Of a stretch of DNA of 64,000 nucleotides, positions 35,702 through 44,211 are shown piece after piece (the stretch's first letter is position 1; each line of letters opens with the position of its first letter). Source of the DNA: Bacillota bacterium (GTDB lineage: Bacteria; Bacillota; Clostridia; Lachnospirales; Lachnospiraceae); NCBI GenBank assembly GCA_023423335.1, contig JAFAFU010000021.1, positions 74,283-138,282 of the forward strand. Reading direction: 5' to 3'. The notes beneath the pieces are model-generated. The model searched no databases. It had not been told where the DNA came from and saw nothing but the letters and a program-made list of their open reading frames with translations. Both the position numbers and the translations under genes were made by a program.

Positions 35702-36046
35702 TCATATCCCGAAATGAATCATGTATTTGTGTTCTATCATTGCTTTACGAATTTGTTCCGCTAATGCCGCAAGCATTCCATCTTTTTGTATACGAGGGTC
35801 ACTTTCCACAACCTGCAAAAGCAATGGAAGGGATTCGGGCGGAATGAGTGTCACCCCCCAACGGGACAACGCATTTTGCGGTTGTTTTATGCTCATATTA
35901 TAAGTTGGAATGCGGAGCAATTGCTCCCACCAATCGTTGATATATTCATCATCAATCGATACACAGTTATACTTTTCTGGCTCATAATCAGAATACTCTT
36001 TTTCCGGATTAAAATCATAAATTATTCCGAATTCGGTTTTAATCAT
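35702..36046 (-). CDS. uncharacterised 114-residue protein
   Basis: A small acidic protein with FGIIYDFNPEKEYSDYEPEK, DEYINDWWEQLLRIPTY and RWGVTLIPPESLPLLLQVV. No signal, membrane segment or known motif. I recall similar proteins in Clostridia but no assigned role. It is followed, 98 nt downstream on the same strand, by the RRXRR-like gene, and preceded by another unknown gene; size and charge would suit an immunity-type protein, but this is only a guess. Confidence 0.65.
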   Translation of the reverse strand: MIKTEFGIIYDFNPEKEYSDYEPEKYNCVSIDDEYINDWWEQLLRIPTYNMSIKQPQNALSRWGVTLIPPESLPLLLQVVESDPRIQKDGMLAALAEQIRKAMIEHKYMIHFGI

Positions 36047-36114
36047 ATCCCCACCCCGTAAAAATAAAATTTATCGATTGTCCATGATTCATCATAAAGT
36101 TTTTCATCCCAGAT

Positions 36115-37674
36115 TCATATAAGCACGAACACGATATCTTCGCACCTTTTCTCATGGAACAAGATACGCCACTCTACCTCATCCACCGTCTCAAAATGAA
36201 GTGCGGAGTAGGCCACCCGGAGTTTGCCCTCATTGCCGCTACCGAATACAATGGCGGTTGGGCCATCCGCACTGCCGATGATACCGATACTGCAAGCGCT
36301 ATTGGTTGCCTGTGATGCATTTGGTCCGGTATGCTTCTGCCGTGACCGGTCGGATGGAGCACAATCTATGATGGTAAAAGTCCCGTCCGGAAGATGGGGT
36401 AAAATCGTATATCCCATCATGGTATAGTGCTTCGGGAGTTCCTGGTTTGAAGTGTTAAAATGTTCGGCGGAGAATTCCTGATGCTCATATTCCTGTACGG
36501 TCAGCGTGTATTTCTTACCAGTGGATGGATGCACGAACTCAATTTCACCGGGCAACGATACCCGAAAGTGCGGCCCTAATATGACTATGGGCTCTTGCAT
36601 CAACATCACGCTAAGGGTTTTTATTTGCGGCTTTCGCCGCGTTTTCCAAGGAAATGCGCTGCGCCAGATTGCATAGCTCTGAACGGGGTCAAGACCATAA
36701 TGCTGCACTGCACTCTTGGCCTCAGGACTGTTGCCCTCCCGGAAACAGGGGTTCCAGCATAAGCCGCAGCCATGTGAGCTTTCATGCTCGCCCCCGTTCA
36801 GTATGACCTTCGAGCTTATATTGACGGCCAGCGGATTCTCCATATCAATTTGCATCCGCTGTTCCTCGGTAAATCCAGGTTCGCCGCCGTCAGCAGAGAT
36901 CTTCCATTTTTCCATAAAAGTACGGATACGCTCTGGCGAAATCCGCATGCAAAAATCTACTACCAAGCCCTTACTGCAGATATAAACCGCGGGGATGCTC
37001 CAGGCTTCCTCATCCCAGACAAATTGCCTGTTCAGGGCTATTTCCTCTCCGGCCCTTTCGCTCCCATGATGTCCCCGGAAGTTTCCGTCAAAGTAAACCT
37101 TCCATTCCGGCATTCGGGGTTCGCCAGGAACAAAATCATAGTAATCCTCCGTATATTTGATATGGCTGTAATCAAATCCTGTCTGTAAATCCTTTATATA
37201 AGTAAAAGGCTGATCCATAGGCGTAAGGGACAGATTTTCCCGGATGATATCCAACACCGCCAATTGCTCAGCAGTAGGGACATTTTCCCGCAGAAACCTA
37301 TCAAACTGCGCCTGCCCCCAGCACCACACCTGTTCCAACGCCGCCGTATGGCCGCAAGCCAGCAAGAGACAAAGAAAATCCTTAAAATTTTTTGCCAGTG
37401 GATGCACATAATTGCCGGGCGTGTTCATTGGGCTGACGGCCAATACCATCCCGCCAAAGCCACGCACGAAACAAAAATGAATACCGTCAACACCTTCCCA
37501 GCCGATGATGCTTGCACCCTTTGGAGTACAAAAATAGTTGTATTTACTCTCACCATGCTCCAAGCCAATGGAAGAGCCATTTATATTCAATTTCAGATAT
37601 TTTTCATAAATCGTCAGCATCATGATCTCGCATTCTATGCATTCTTCAGCCAGGTTCATTATATTTATCAGCAT
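36115..37674 (-). CDS. uncharacterised 519-residue protein with a GIIGSADGPTAI motif
   Basis: No signal peptide or membrane helices. Starts IYEKYLKLNINGSSIGLEHG and GWEGVDGIHFCFVRGFGG, central SSHGCGLCWNPCFREGNS (possible metal site) and near the C terminus SIGIIGSADGPTAIVFGS. The last motif is that of sodium-pumping decarboxylase beta subunits, but here it is in a soluble protein, so such a label would be wrong. Start uncertain: ATG at 37674 lacks a site and an inner ATG at 37623 is an alternative. Function unknown. Confidence 0.65.
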   Translation of the reverse strand: MLINIMNLAEECIECEIMMLTIYEKYLKLNINGSSIGLEHGESKYNYFCTPKGASIIGWEGVDGIHFCFVRGFGGMVLAVSPMNTPGNYVHPLAKNFKDFLCLLLACGHTAALEQVWCWGQAQFDRFLRENVPTAEQLAVLDIIRENLSLTPMDQPFTYIKDLQTGFDYSHIKYTEDYYDFVPGEPRMPEWKVYFDGNFRGHHGSERAGEEIALNRQFVWDEEAWSIPAVYICSKGLVVDFCMRISPERIRTFMEKWKISADGGEPGFTEEQRMQIDMENPLAVNISSKVILNGGEHESSHGCGLCWNPCFREGNSPEAKSAVQHYGLDPVQSYAIWRSAFPWKTRRKPQIKTLSVMLMQEPIVILGPHFRVSLPGEIEFVHPSTGKKYTLTVQEYEHQEFSAEHFNTSNQELPKHYTMMGYTILPHLPDGTFTIIDCAPSDRSRQKHTGPNASQATNSACSIGIIGSADGPTAIVFGSGNEGKLRVAYSALHFETVDEVEWRILFHEKRCEDIVFVLI

Positions 37675-37692
37675 TATCCGGTAAGGAACTAA

Positions 37693-37968
37693 TCATAATT
37701 GGTTCGCAGTCAAGTGAAAATCAACACACCCATCCGCACAGCAAAAATCAATTTTATTTTTTGATTTACCGCCAAGCAGTTTATAATCACCACCGGCACG
37801 AGCAACATCACATAGTCTATGTAAATTTGCCATGGTTTTGGGACAAAACCCGGTTGGACATTCATACTTGCAATAAAAGGAATCTCCTTTTTCAAATCCC
37901 ATTCTACATGGCTTTGCATCGGTTACTGTAATAAAAAATTCCCAGTCCTCAACAATTGTCTTATACAC
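37693..37968 (-). CDS. TIGR04076 family protein
   Basis: A 91-residue Cys-rich protein: KPCRMGFEKGDSFYCKYECP, GFCPKTMANLHRLCDVARAG and FCCADGCVDFHL. These fit the small TIGR04076 family of anaerobes, whose function is unknown; the Cys pairs suggest metal binding. GGAGGGAGC precedes the start. Confidence 0.75.
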   Translation of the reverse strand: MYKTIVEDWEFFITVTDAKPCRMGFEKGDSFYCKYECPTGFCPKTMANLHRLCDVARAGGDYKLLGGKSKNKIDFCCADGCVDFHLTANQL

Positions 37969-38041
37969 GATTGCTCCCTCCTTTAAATTGAAATTTTATT
38001 AGCAAGGTTTGTTTACTTCACATTATGTTCATAATAGCGGG

Positions 38042-38515
38042 TTATAAATATTTGTGTAACAACTCTTTAGGGATATGACAATAGTCATTAGGGCACCTAT
38101 CTAATCTATCTTGATGTTCATCTGCACTTTTAACGTAATTCATAAGTGGAAGGACTTCCACTACAATTTTGTCCCTATCTGCTCTTTCTGTTATGTAATT
38201 CTGGGCATCTTCCATATGTCGAGGCACTTTACTATATACGCCTGTACGGTATTTTTTTCCCACATCATTACCTTGTTTATTCACACTGTAAGGATCTATA
38301 ATCTCAAAAAAATAATCCATTAGTTGAGAAACAGTTACAATTTCAGGGTCAAATTCTGTTTTTACGCATTCAGCATAACCATCATACTCGCCTTCGAGAG
38401 TATTTGAGTAACCATTTGCTCGTCCTGCTTGAGTATTAATAACACCTTTTAGTGTTTTGATAAATGCTTGTACACCCCAAAGACAGCCACCTGCAAAATA
38501 TATTGTTTCAACCAT
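38042..38515 (-). CDS. msrA: peptide-methionine (S)-S-oxide reductase
   Basis: A 157-residue MsrA. The active-site Cys lies in GGCLWGVQAF (usual GCFWG, here Leu replaces Phe), followed by AGRANGYS, EYDGYAECVKTEFDP and YRTGVYS, all family landmarks. It reduces oxidised methionine in proteins, using thioredoxin. AGGTG lies six bases before the chosen ATG; a GTG at 38524 is possible. No MsrB is in the window. Confidence 0.92.
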   Translation of the reverse strand: MVETIYFAGGCLWGVQAFIKTLKGVINTQAGRANGYSNTLEGEYDGYAECVKTEFDPEIVTVSQLMDYFFEIIDPYSVNKQGNDVGKKYRTGVYSKVPRHMEDAQNYITERADRDKIVVEVLPLMNYVKSADEHQDRLDRCPNDYCHIPKELLHKYL

Positions 38516-38620
38516 AGTATTCACCTATATTCTTTCGTCAAATATAAATAATCAGTAGTTAATTCACCACGGACAAATTCGAGTTTATTAAAGAATACCA
38601 TAAGCAAAAATAAAAACATA

Positions 38621-38788
38621 GAAAGTGCTACTCAAAATGATTTTTGAATTTCAAGTTGAAAATGTAATTTTGGCGTTCATATCTCATCTGATACCCGTTG
38701 TCATCTATGAACGTCTTAAAAAACAGGCTGAAATTTGCACTTTCCGAGCTCATTTTTCGCTCGGAAACCAGAACATCTTATGTTCGAT
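38621..38788. other. cluster of nested inverted repeats, no gene
   Basis: An 8-bp outer stem GAAAGTGC (38621-38628)/GCACTTTC (38737-38744) encloses TTTCAAGTTGAAA (38649-38661) and a 10-bp stem GGCGTTCATA/TATGAACGTC (38672-38681/38706-38715). It is followed by TTTCCGAGC/GCTCGGAAA (38741-38766) and GAACAT/ATGTTC (38771-38785). Together they form a multibranched foldable unit between msrA and the protease gene. It could be a structured RNA or a decayed palindromic mobile element. No protein-coding likeness. Confidence 0.45.
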
Positions 38789-38838
38789 CCCCTTTATTTT
38801 TTGTTCAAACCTCAATTCGTCATCATTATTACTTCAAT

Positions 38839-38859
38839 GTGCCTTGAGGATACAAAAAA
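38839..38859. repeat. 21-nt motif shared with 19452-19472
   Basis: GTGCCTTGAGGATACAAAAAA is identical at both places; one base upstream differs and TCAA then matches again. Here the A-run forms the T-tract of the protease-gene terminator; at 19452 it ends a truncated phosphotransferase-like frame. Confidence 0.6.
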
Positions 38860-38893
38860 TGTCGTTCCCCTCTGCCTCCCCCTTGGCGGGGAA
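38853..38893 (-). terminator. terminator of the trypsin-like protease gene
   Basis: On the minus strand TTCCCC/GGGGAA with an inner GCC/GGC forms the hairpin, followed by GACATTTTTT. It lies about 45 nt past the protease stop codon. Confidence 0.5.
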
Positions 38894-38938
38894 GCATTTT
38901 TCTACTTAGAAACATAGCATTATGCTTATAAGTAATCT

Positions 38939-39784
38939 CTACAAAACTATGTTTATACCCCTTAAAAACTCTATTATCTTGTCACATGGCATGGCTTTTC
39001 CCTCAATAAATCGGAACATATTTTCACTGCCGCCTAAATTTATACCGACAATCTCCATGTTCTTGTTTAACAATGCCCCGCCACTGCTGCCGCCGGATAT
39101 TTTCGCCGAATGAGTTATGACGTTATGCTGATTTTTACCCGCTTCGTCACCAAACGGGACGGGGTATCTGCTCGTAATCCTGCCGGTAGTTATCGCGTTT
39201 CGGGTGTTCTCGTGAGGATTACCGATTGCGACAACCAGTTCGTTGTATTCGGGTGGTGCTGACGCGATAGGTAATACCGTAAATTCATATTCGGATACAA
39301 AACTTAAGACAGCAAGATCGTATGCTTCGTTGTAATATTCAATGACAGTTTCGGGGAATTGTTCATAATAGATCGAAAAACCAACATAGCCGCTATCTTC
39401 AACATATGCGTTGTATGTTGGTTGGTCGTGTCTTAAAACAAGCATTTTGGGATTTTCCATATCAACCGCATGAAGCGCCGTTAAAACATAGTATCTATTA
39501 TCTTCCTTTCTGAAAACAACACCGCTGTGACCCGCGGAATAAGATGTTGAAGTTACAGTTACATCGCCTGAAACAGATTCTTCTGCTACTCGTATAAGCA
39601 AAACATTAGCTGAGATTGCCTTGTCCTTAACTGCTTTTATTAAATCTGAATCTTCAATCTTAAATATATCAAAGCCAAATACAACATATACAACAGCTAA
39701 CGCAGTAATCACACAAAGCACTGTGTAAATGATAATTTTTAGAGTGCGGATTTTGTTTTTACTGATAGATATTTGTTCGTCCAT
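38939..39784 (-). CDS. membrane-anchored trypsin-like serine protease (S1C/DegP type)
   Basis: A 281-residue protein starting at the ATG with AAGGAGAACGGC before it (not the frame start at 39817). One N-terminal membrane helix (IIIYTVLCVITALAVVYVVFG), then a chymotrypsin fold with the triad His in VLTALHAV, Asp in AYDLAVLSF and Ser in GGSSGGALL. There is no PDZ domain, unlike HtrA/DegP. It should act outside the membrane on envelope or misfolded proteins. Confidence 0.88.
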   Translation of the reverse strand: MDEQISISKNKIRTLKIIIYTVLCVITALAVVYVVFGFDIFKIEDSDLIKAVKDKAISANVLLIRVAEESVSGDVTVTSTSYSAGHSGVVFRKEDNRYYVLTALHAVDMENPKMLVLRHDQPTYNAYVEDSGYVGFSIYYEQFPETVIEYYNEAYDLAVLSFVSEYEFTVLPIASAPPEYNELVVAIGNPHENTRNAITTGRITSRYPVPFGDEAGKNQHNVITHSAKISGGSSGGALLNKNMEIVGINLGGSENMFRFIEGKAMPCDKIIEFLRGINIVL

Positions 39785-39867
39785 GCCGTTCTCCTTCACA
39801 TTTCGCGCCGCAGGCATATCGCATCGCAGATATATCGCAAATTCCGCAGGGATTTATATCGCCGAAG

Positions 39868-41349
39868 CTATTGCTTGTCCAGCCAAACAATAGTTTCCAC
39901 ATGCGCCGTCCACGGAAACATATCAATCGGGATCGCTTTTACCGCCTTATAACCCTTCTTTGTCAGATATTCCAGATCCCTTTCCAGTGTAATCGGATTG
40001 CAGGAAATATAGACCACCCGGTCCGGCTTTAACTGGCATAGAGAATTCAGGAACTTTTCATCGCTGCCCGCCCTGGGAGGGTCCATGAATACGACATCCG
40101 CTGTTCCATTCACAGCAGCCAATTGGCTCATAAATTCCCCAGCATCCTGTGTATAGAATTCTACATTAGTAGTCTGATTTCGTTTTGCATTGGTTATCGC
40201 ATCTTTTACAGCATCCTTATTTAACTCCACACCGATCACCTTCTTCGCCTGATCAGCGGCAATCAGGCTGATGGTCCCGATTCCGCAATATGCATCGATC
40301 ACCGTCTCCTTTCCGGAAAGCCCTGCCAATTCGATTGCCTTACGGTAAATAATCTCGGTCTGGACAGGATTCACCTGATAGAAGGATTTTGCAGAGATAC
40401 GGAATACCTTGCCGCATAGAGTATCTTCAATAAAGCCTTTCCCGTAGATGACCTGTTCCCTTTCACCAAGAATCATGCTGGTATTTTTATCATTAATGTT
40501 CAATAAAATCGTCGTTATCTCGGGGTGAAGCTTCCTCAAAGCTTTCACAAAATTATTCTTGGAGGGGAAAATCGGTGAGGCGATTACTAATACTACCATG
40601 ATCTCCCCGCTGGTAAAGCCGGACCGGACCAATACATGCCGTAATAACCCGTACCCGGTATCCTCATCATAGGTTTTTATCTTAAAGGATTTTAACATAT
40701 TACGGATAGATACAATGATTTCATCCGCCTTTTTATTATGGATCATACAGCTTTCCATGGGAATTACCTTATGGGTGCCTTCCTCATAGATACCGGAAAT
40801 CGGATTCCCCTTGCGGTCATGGTCAAATGCTGCATGTACCTTATTGCGGTAGTGAAAGGGCTTCTCCATTCCGATAATGTTCTCAACAGGGCAATACTTC
40901 TTGAGCAGCTTATCTACCTGACTCTGCTTCATTTTAAGATGCTCCGGATACTCCTGCTGCTTTACCTGGCAGCCGCCGCAATCCCTTATATGGGGGCATC
41001 CCTCGTTTCTTTTTCCTGATAATCTGCTGCTCTTACTTCCAGACGTTGACATACGGGGTTTATTGGTCGGTCTCTTATTGCCTGAAGTATTGTTATCATC
41101 TTTTCTTCTTTCCGAAATGTTATTCCCGGATTGATTATTGTTTGTTTTACTGCCGCTTACTTTATTATCAGAGGTTCCCTTCTTTCCTGTCTTATTCTTC
41201 CCCGCTTTATTTGAAATAGTCTTCCCCTTCGTCCCCTGCAGCGAACCTCTGATCTGCTCCCACTCCTTCTCAGCTTCCAGGATATCATTATAATCCTCTG
41301 AATTACCCTTTCTGTGCTTCTTCTTTATATTCCGGTTATTATCACTCAT
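39868..41349 (-). CDS. rlmD: 23S rRNA (uracil-C5)-methyltransferase, RlmD/RumA family
   Basis: A 493-residue SAM-dependent enzyme. The first 110 residues are a Lys/Asn/Ser/Gly-rich, low-complexity tail instead of a TRAM domain. Then CPHIRDCGGCQ supplies Cys for a [4Fe-4S] cluster, DAYCGIGTISL the SAM site, FMDPPRAG the motif IV and ISCNPITLERDL the catalytic Cys. It ends AHVETIVWL as is usual. ATG with GGAGGGCAAT used. An intergenic repeat copy lies in its leader (41416-41476). Confidence 0.88.
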   Translation of the reverse strand: MSDNNRNIKKKHRKGNSEDYNDILEAEKEWEQIRGSLQGTKGKTISNKAGKNKTGKKGTSDNKVSGSKTNNNQSGNNISERRKDDNNTSGNKRPTNKPRMSTSGSKSSRLSGKRNEGCPHIRDCGGCQVKQQEYPEHLKMKQSQVDKLLKKYCPVENIIGMEKPFHYRNKVHAAFDHDRKGNPISGIYEEGTHKVIPMESCMIHNKKADEIIVSIRNMLKSFKIKTYDEDTGYGLLRHVLVRSGFTSGEIMVVLVIASPIFPSKNNFVKALRKLHPEITTILLNINDKNTSMILGEREQVIYGKGFIEDTLCGKVFRISAKSFYQVNPVQTEIIYRKAIELAGLSGKETVIDAYCGIGTISLIAADQAKKVIGVELNKDAVKDAITNAKRNQTTNVEFYTQDAGEFMSQLAAVNGTADVVFMDPPRAGSDEKFLNSLCQLKPDRVVYISCNPITLERDLEYLTKKGYKAVKAIPIDMFPWTAHVETIVWLDKQ

Positions 41350-41415
41350 ATTGCCCTCCAAATACCCATTTTGAATGTATCAAAGCATTATCTATATCAT
41401 AGTCACATTTCGCAT

Positions 41416-41476
41416 TAACCAAACATGCCTGCCCTTTGCGTTAGTTCATGCCAAGCGATTTACACGCTTTGATGAC
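41416..41476 (-). repeat. intergenic repeat family, copy S (upstream of rlmD)
   Basis: The 61 bases match 62825-62886 at about 56 of 62 positions, both in gene orientation; shared blocks include GTCATCAAAGCGTGTAA and GCAAAGGGCAGGCATGTTTG. CAAAGCG/CGCTTGG forms its hairpin. It begins in the radical SAM stop codon and ends about 67 nt before the rlmD start. The left stem of the full-length copy is missing here. Confidence 0.85.
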
Positions 41477-42378
41477 TATATTCCTTCATTGTTAAACTCC
41501 GGTATAAAGCTCTCCGAGGCTGTATCACCCTCTTGGATAAATCCATTCTCAACCCCCAGCTCAATTGCATAATCCACCAATTCTTCATATTCCTCTCCGG
41601 TAATCCTGCGGTTAATTTCCGGATATTTTTCCACCGCTTCCATCGGAGTATACTGGTTCAGGATACTGATCAGAATTTTGTCCCCATAGGTCTGATAGAG
41701 GTATTTAATAATCCTCTTAGATTCCTCCAGATATCCCGGTAAGGTAAGATGCCTTACCAAAACACCCTTTTTCATTCTCCCCTTCTCATCAAAAACCGGT
41801 TCTCCGGTCTGTCTCACCATCTCTTCGATAGCAGCTGCCGCGCAGGTAAAATAGTCCGGACAGCCGGAATATCGTTTCGCCGGAGTTTGGTCCATATATT
41901 TCAAGTCCGGAAGATAAACATCAATACTTCCTTCCAACCATTGTAAGGTTGACCGCTTCTCATAACCGCTGCAATTATAGATGATGGGTAGAATAAGTCC
42001 TTTCTCCCTGGCTGTCTGAAGTGCCTCTAGAAGCTGCGGGACATAGTGGCTTGGCGTAACCAGATTAATATTTTCCGCACCCTTCTCCATCAACTCCAGA
42101 AATATCTCGGCCAGCCGGTCCACCGTAATCCTCTTGCCTGCCAACCCCTTGGCAATGTTCCTGTTCTGACAGTAGACGCAGCCCATACTGCAGCCGGAGA
42201 AGAATACGGTTCCTGAACCCTTCTCCCCCGAGATGCAGGGCTCCTCCCAATAATGCAGGGCAGCCCGCGCCACCATAAGCTCCTCCGTCATTCCGCAATA
42301 TCCTGTCACGCCCGTTATCCTGTCTGCATGGCATTCTCTTGGACAGAGAGTACAATCTTTCAATAACTGCCGGTTCAT
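41476..42378 (-). CDS. radical SAM protein, pyruvate formate-lyase activase-like
   Basis: A 300-residue enzyme. An N-terminal CTLCPRECHADR and GYCGM motif comes first, then the SAM-cluster triad CSMGCVYCQN and further landmarks NINLVTPSHYVPQLLEAL and YNCSGYEK, DVYLPDLKY. This is the PflA-related family of unknown target seen in many anaerobes. I use the ATG with GGAAGGG before it; the frame start at 42402 has no site. Confidence 0.85.
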   Translation of the reverse strand: MNRQLLKDCTLCPRECHADRITGVTGYCGMTEELMVARAALHYWEEPCISGEKGSGTVFFSGCSMGCVYCQNRNIAKGLAGKRITVDRLAEIFLELMEKGAENINLVTPSHYVPQLLEALQTAREKGLILPIIYNCSGYEKRSTLQWLEGSIDVYLPDLKYMDQTPAKRYSGCPDYFTCAAAAIEEMVRQTGEPVFDEKGRMKKGVLVRHLTLPGYLEESKRIIKYLYQTYGDKILISILNQYTPMEAVEKYPEINRRITGEEYEELVDYAIELGVENGFIQEGDTASESFIPEFNNEGI

Positions 42379-42548
42379 AAAATACCCTTCCGCCGTTTCC
42401 AAGTATCATTTCCTTACTAATATTACGATATCTGCCTAAAAAATACAATCCCAATAAATTCAGTGAAAATTCTGCAAAATCCGTATTCGCATACTATAGA
42501 CATTCTAAGGAACAATATAATTATTATCTGATAAGGAGATGAATTGAA

Positions 42549-42893
42549 ATGAAGCATATTATCGCATTATTGATAAAGTTTGTTATGGTTACTGTCATTC
42601 TTAGCATAGTACTCGGTATCATGACGAGCCTTACCTTCGGAAATATCCTCTATCTGTCCGTAGCAGTTACCGTTCTTTCCTATGTTATCGGAGATCTTTT
42701 GATTTTGTCTGCCTCCAACAATATGATTGCTACTATTGCAGATTTTGTGATCGCGTTCCTGGCTGTTTATCTATTTAATGATCTGGTAAATGTCAACATG
42801 ATTTCCCTTTGGGACGCCATAATCTCTGCTGCCCTGGTCGGTACAGGGGAATGGTTCTTCCACAGGTATTTGGGAAAGAAGGTACTTGATTAG
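42549..42893 (+). CDS. DUF2512 (YndM-like) membrane protein
   Basis: A 114-residue protein with four predicted membrane helices and the pattern LLIKFVMV, VLSYVIGDLLIL and NMIATIADFVIAFLAVYL of DUF2512, a sporulating-Firmicute family of unknown function. AAGGAGATGAATTGAA precedes the ATG. It is one of few plus-strand genes here and has its own terminator. Confidence 0.85.
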   Translation: MKHIIALLIKFVMVTVILSIVLGIMTSLTFGNILYLSVAVTVLSYVIGDLLILSASNNMIATIADFVIAFLAVYLFNDLVNVNMISLWDAIISAALVGTGEWFFHRYLGKKVLD

Positions 42894-42906
42894 GGTACAG
42901 AATAAT

Positions 42907-42947
42907 AGAGACCTGCCCATATGAACCGTGACGAAGGACAGGTCTCT
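42907..42947. terminator. terminator after the DUF2512 gene
   Basis: AGAGACCTGCCC pairs with GGACAGGTCTCT, a stem of about 11 bp with one mismatch, followed on the plus strand by TTATATTATTTT. It may also stop the convergent aldo-keto reductase transcript. Confidence 0.75.
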
Positions 42948-42998
42948 TTATATTATTTTAATATAACTTCATATCCCTTGACCGGAGGAATCCGGTTC

Positions 42999-44189
42999 TT
43001 ATTTTACCCTCGCAAATTTTCTGGCAATCTTCATGGCGGGCTTAAAGAAGAAGCCCTCCATCTCTTTCCTCACCTGCTTCAGCTGCTTTCTGATCTCGAT
43101 ATTCTGCGGACAATGACGTTCACATTTGCCGCATTCCGTACACATGGAAGCATAAGCCGGCTGCTTTGATAAAGCTCCGAGGGTCTGCATATACTTGAAA
43201 CGCTCCCTTCCACCCTTCAGCAGATACTTATCATTATAGGCGGAGAAGCATCCCGGTATATTGACGCCAAAGGGGCAGGGCATACAATACCCGCAGGCGG
43301 TACAGGAAATCTTGGTCTTCTCATGGAGGACTGCCTTGACCTGGTCAAATACCTCCAGTTCCCTGGCGGATAAAGCGCCTGCCTTTGCATCACTGGCAAC
43401 CCTGATATTTTCCGACAGCTGGGCTTCGTCGCTCATTCCGGAGAGAACCACGCTTACCTCAGGATGATTCCATATCCATCTTAGGGCCCATTCGGCCGGT
43501 GACCTGGTTTCATCGTATTCCCGGAAGGCCGCCAATACCTCCTCCGGCAGGTTATTGACCAGCTTGCCGCCCCTGAGAGGTTCCATGACAATAACCGGTA
43601 TTCCTAAGGAGTAAGCAAGCTTAAGGCCTGATATCGTGGCCTGGTTATGCTCATCCATATAATTATATTGAATCTGGCAAAAATCCCAGGGGTAGGCCAG
43701 GAGAATCTGTTCAAAATCTGCTTTGGAACCATGGAAGGAAAACCCGATATTCCGGATGGTTCCATTCGCCTTTTGCTGCTCCATCCATTCCAGGACACCG
43801 ATGGATACCATCCGGTCAAAGGTTACCTTATCCGTCAGCATATGGAGCAGGTAATAATCGATGTAATCCGTATCCAGCTTGGAAAGCTGTGTTGCAAAGA
43901 TCTTCTTCGCTCCCTCCAGCTTACTTACCATAAAGGGCGGCAGCTTCGTGGCAATATAAACCTTTTCACGATAGCCTCCGGACAGCGCCTTTCCCAGCAG
44001 GATTTCACTCTTCCCACTGTTATAAAAGTAGGCGGTATCAAAATAATTAACCCCCTTCTCTATGGAATCCCTGAGCAAAGCAATGGACCGGGGTTCATCG
44101 ATGCTGTTTCCCTTCATCGGAAATCTCATACAGCCAAACCCCAGGATTGAGAGCTGGTCCTGATTTTTCGTATTTTCTCTTGTTAACAT
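42999..44189 (-). CDS. aldo/keto reductase with C-terminal ferredoxin domain
   Basis: A 396-residue fusion. The TIM-barrel AKR part has FGCMRFPM, FDTAYFYNSGKSE (catalytic Asp/Tyr), KLPPFMV and the later PLRGGKL. From about 295 a ferredoxin-like domain adds CTACGYCMPCPFG and CTECGKCERHCPQN, enough for two [4Fe-4S] clusters. It can link NAD(P)H, or reduced ferredoxin, to carbonyl substrates. Common in clostridia; substrate unknown. It is 22 nt downstream of the threonine aldolase gene and could share a transcript with it. Confidence 0.92.
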   Translation of the reverse strand: MLTRENTKNQDQLSILGFGCMRFPMKGNSIDEPRSIALLRDSIEKGVNYFDTAYFYNSGKSEILLGKALSGGYREKVYIATKLPPFMVSKLEGAKKIFATQLSKLDTDYIDYYLLHMLTDKVTFDRMVSIGVLEWMEQQKANGTIRNIGFSFHGSKADFEQILLAYPWDFCQIQYNYMDEHNQATISGLKLAYSLGIPVIVMEPLRGGKLVNNLPEEVLAAFREYDETRSPAEWALRWIWNHPEVSVVLSGMSDEAQLSENIRVASDAKAGALSARELEVFDQVKAVLHEKTKISCTACGYCMPCPFGVNIPGCFSAYNDKYLLKGGRERFKYMQTLGALSKQPAYASMCTECGKCERHCPQNIEIRKQLKQVRKEMEGFFFKPAMKIARKFARVK

Positions 44190-44211
44190 TCTGTTATCCT
44201 CTTCCTGTTAT

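Noticed and set aside
36115..37674. Annotation as sodium-translocating decarboxylase subunit
   Set aside because: Only a short motif matches; there are no membrane helices.
38621..38788. Retron msr-msd or integron attC
   Set aside because: Inverted repeats are present, but there is no reverse transcriptase or integrase gene nearby and no conserved attC ends.
38625..38909. 94-codon plus-strand frame between msrA and the protease
   Set aside because: It runs through the inverted-repeat cluster and a terminator, without ribosome-binding site or recognisable motifs.
43647..44150. 167-codon frame antisense to the aldo/keto reductase
   Set aside because: Mirrors conserved AKR codons; no homologous motifs or start signals.
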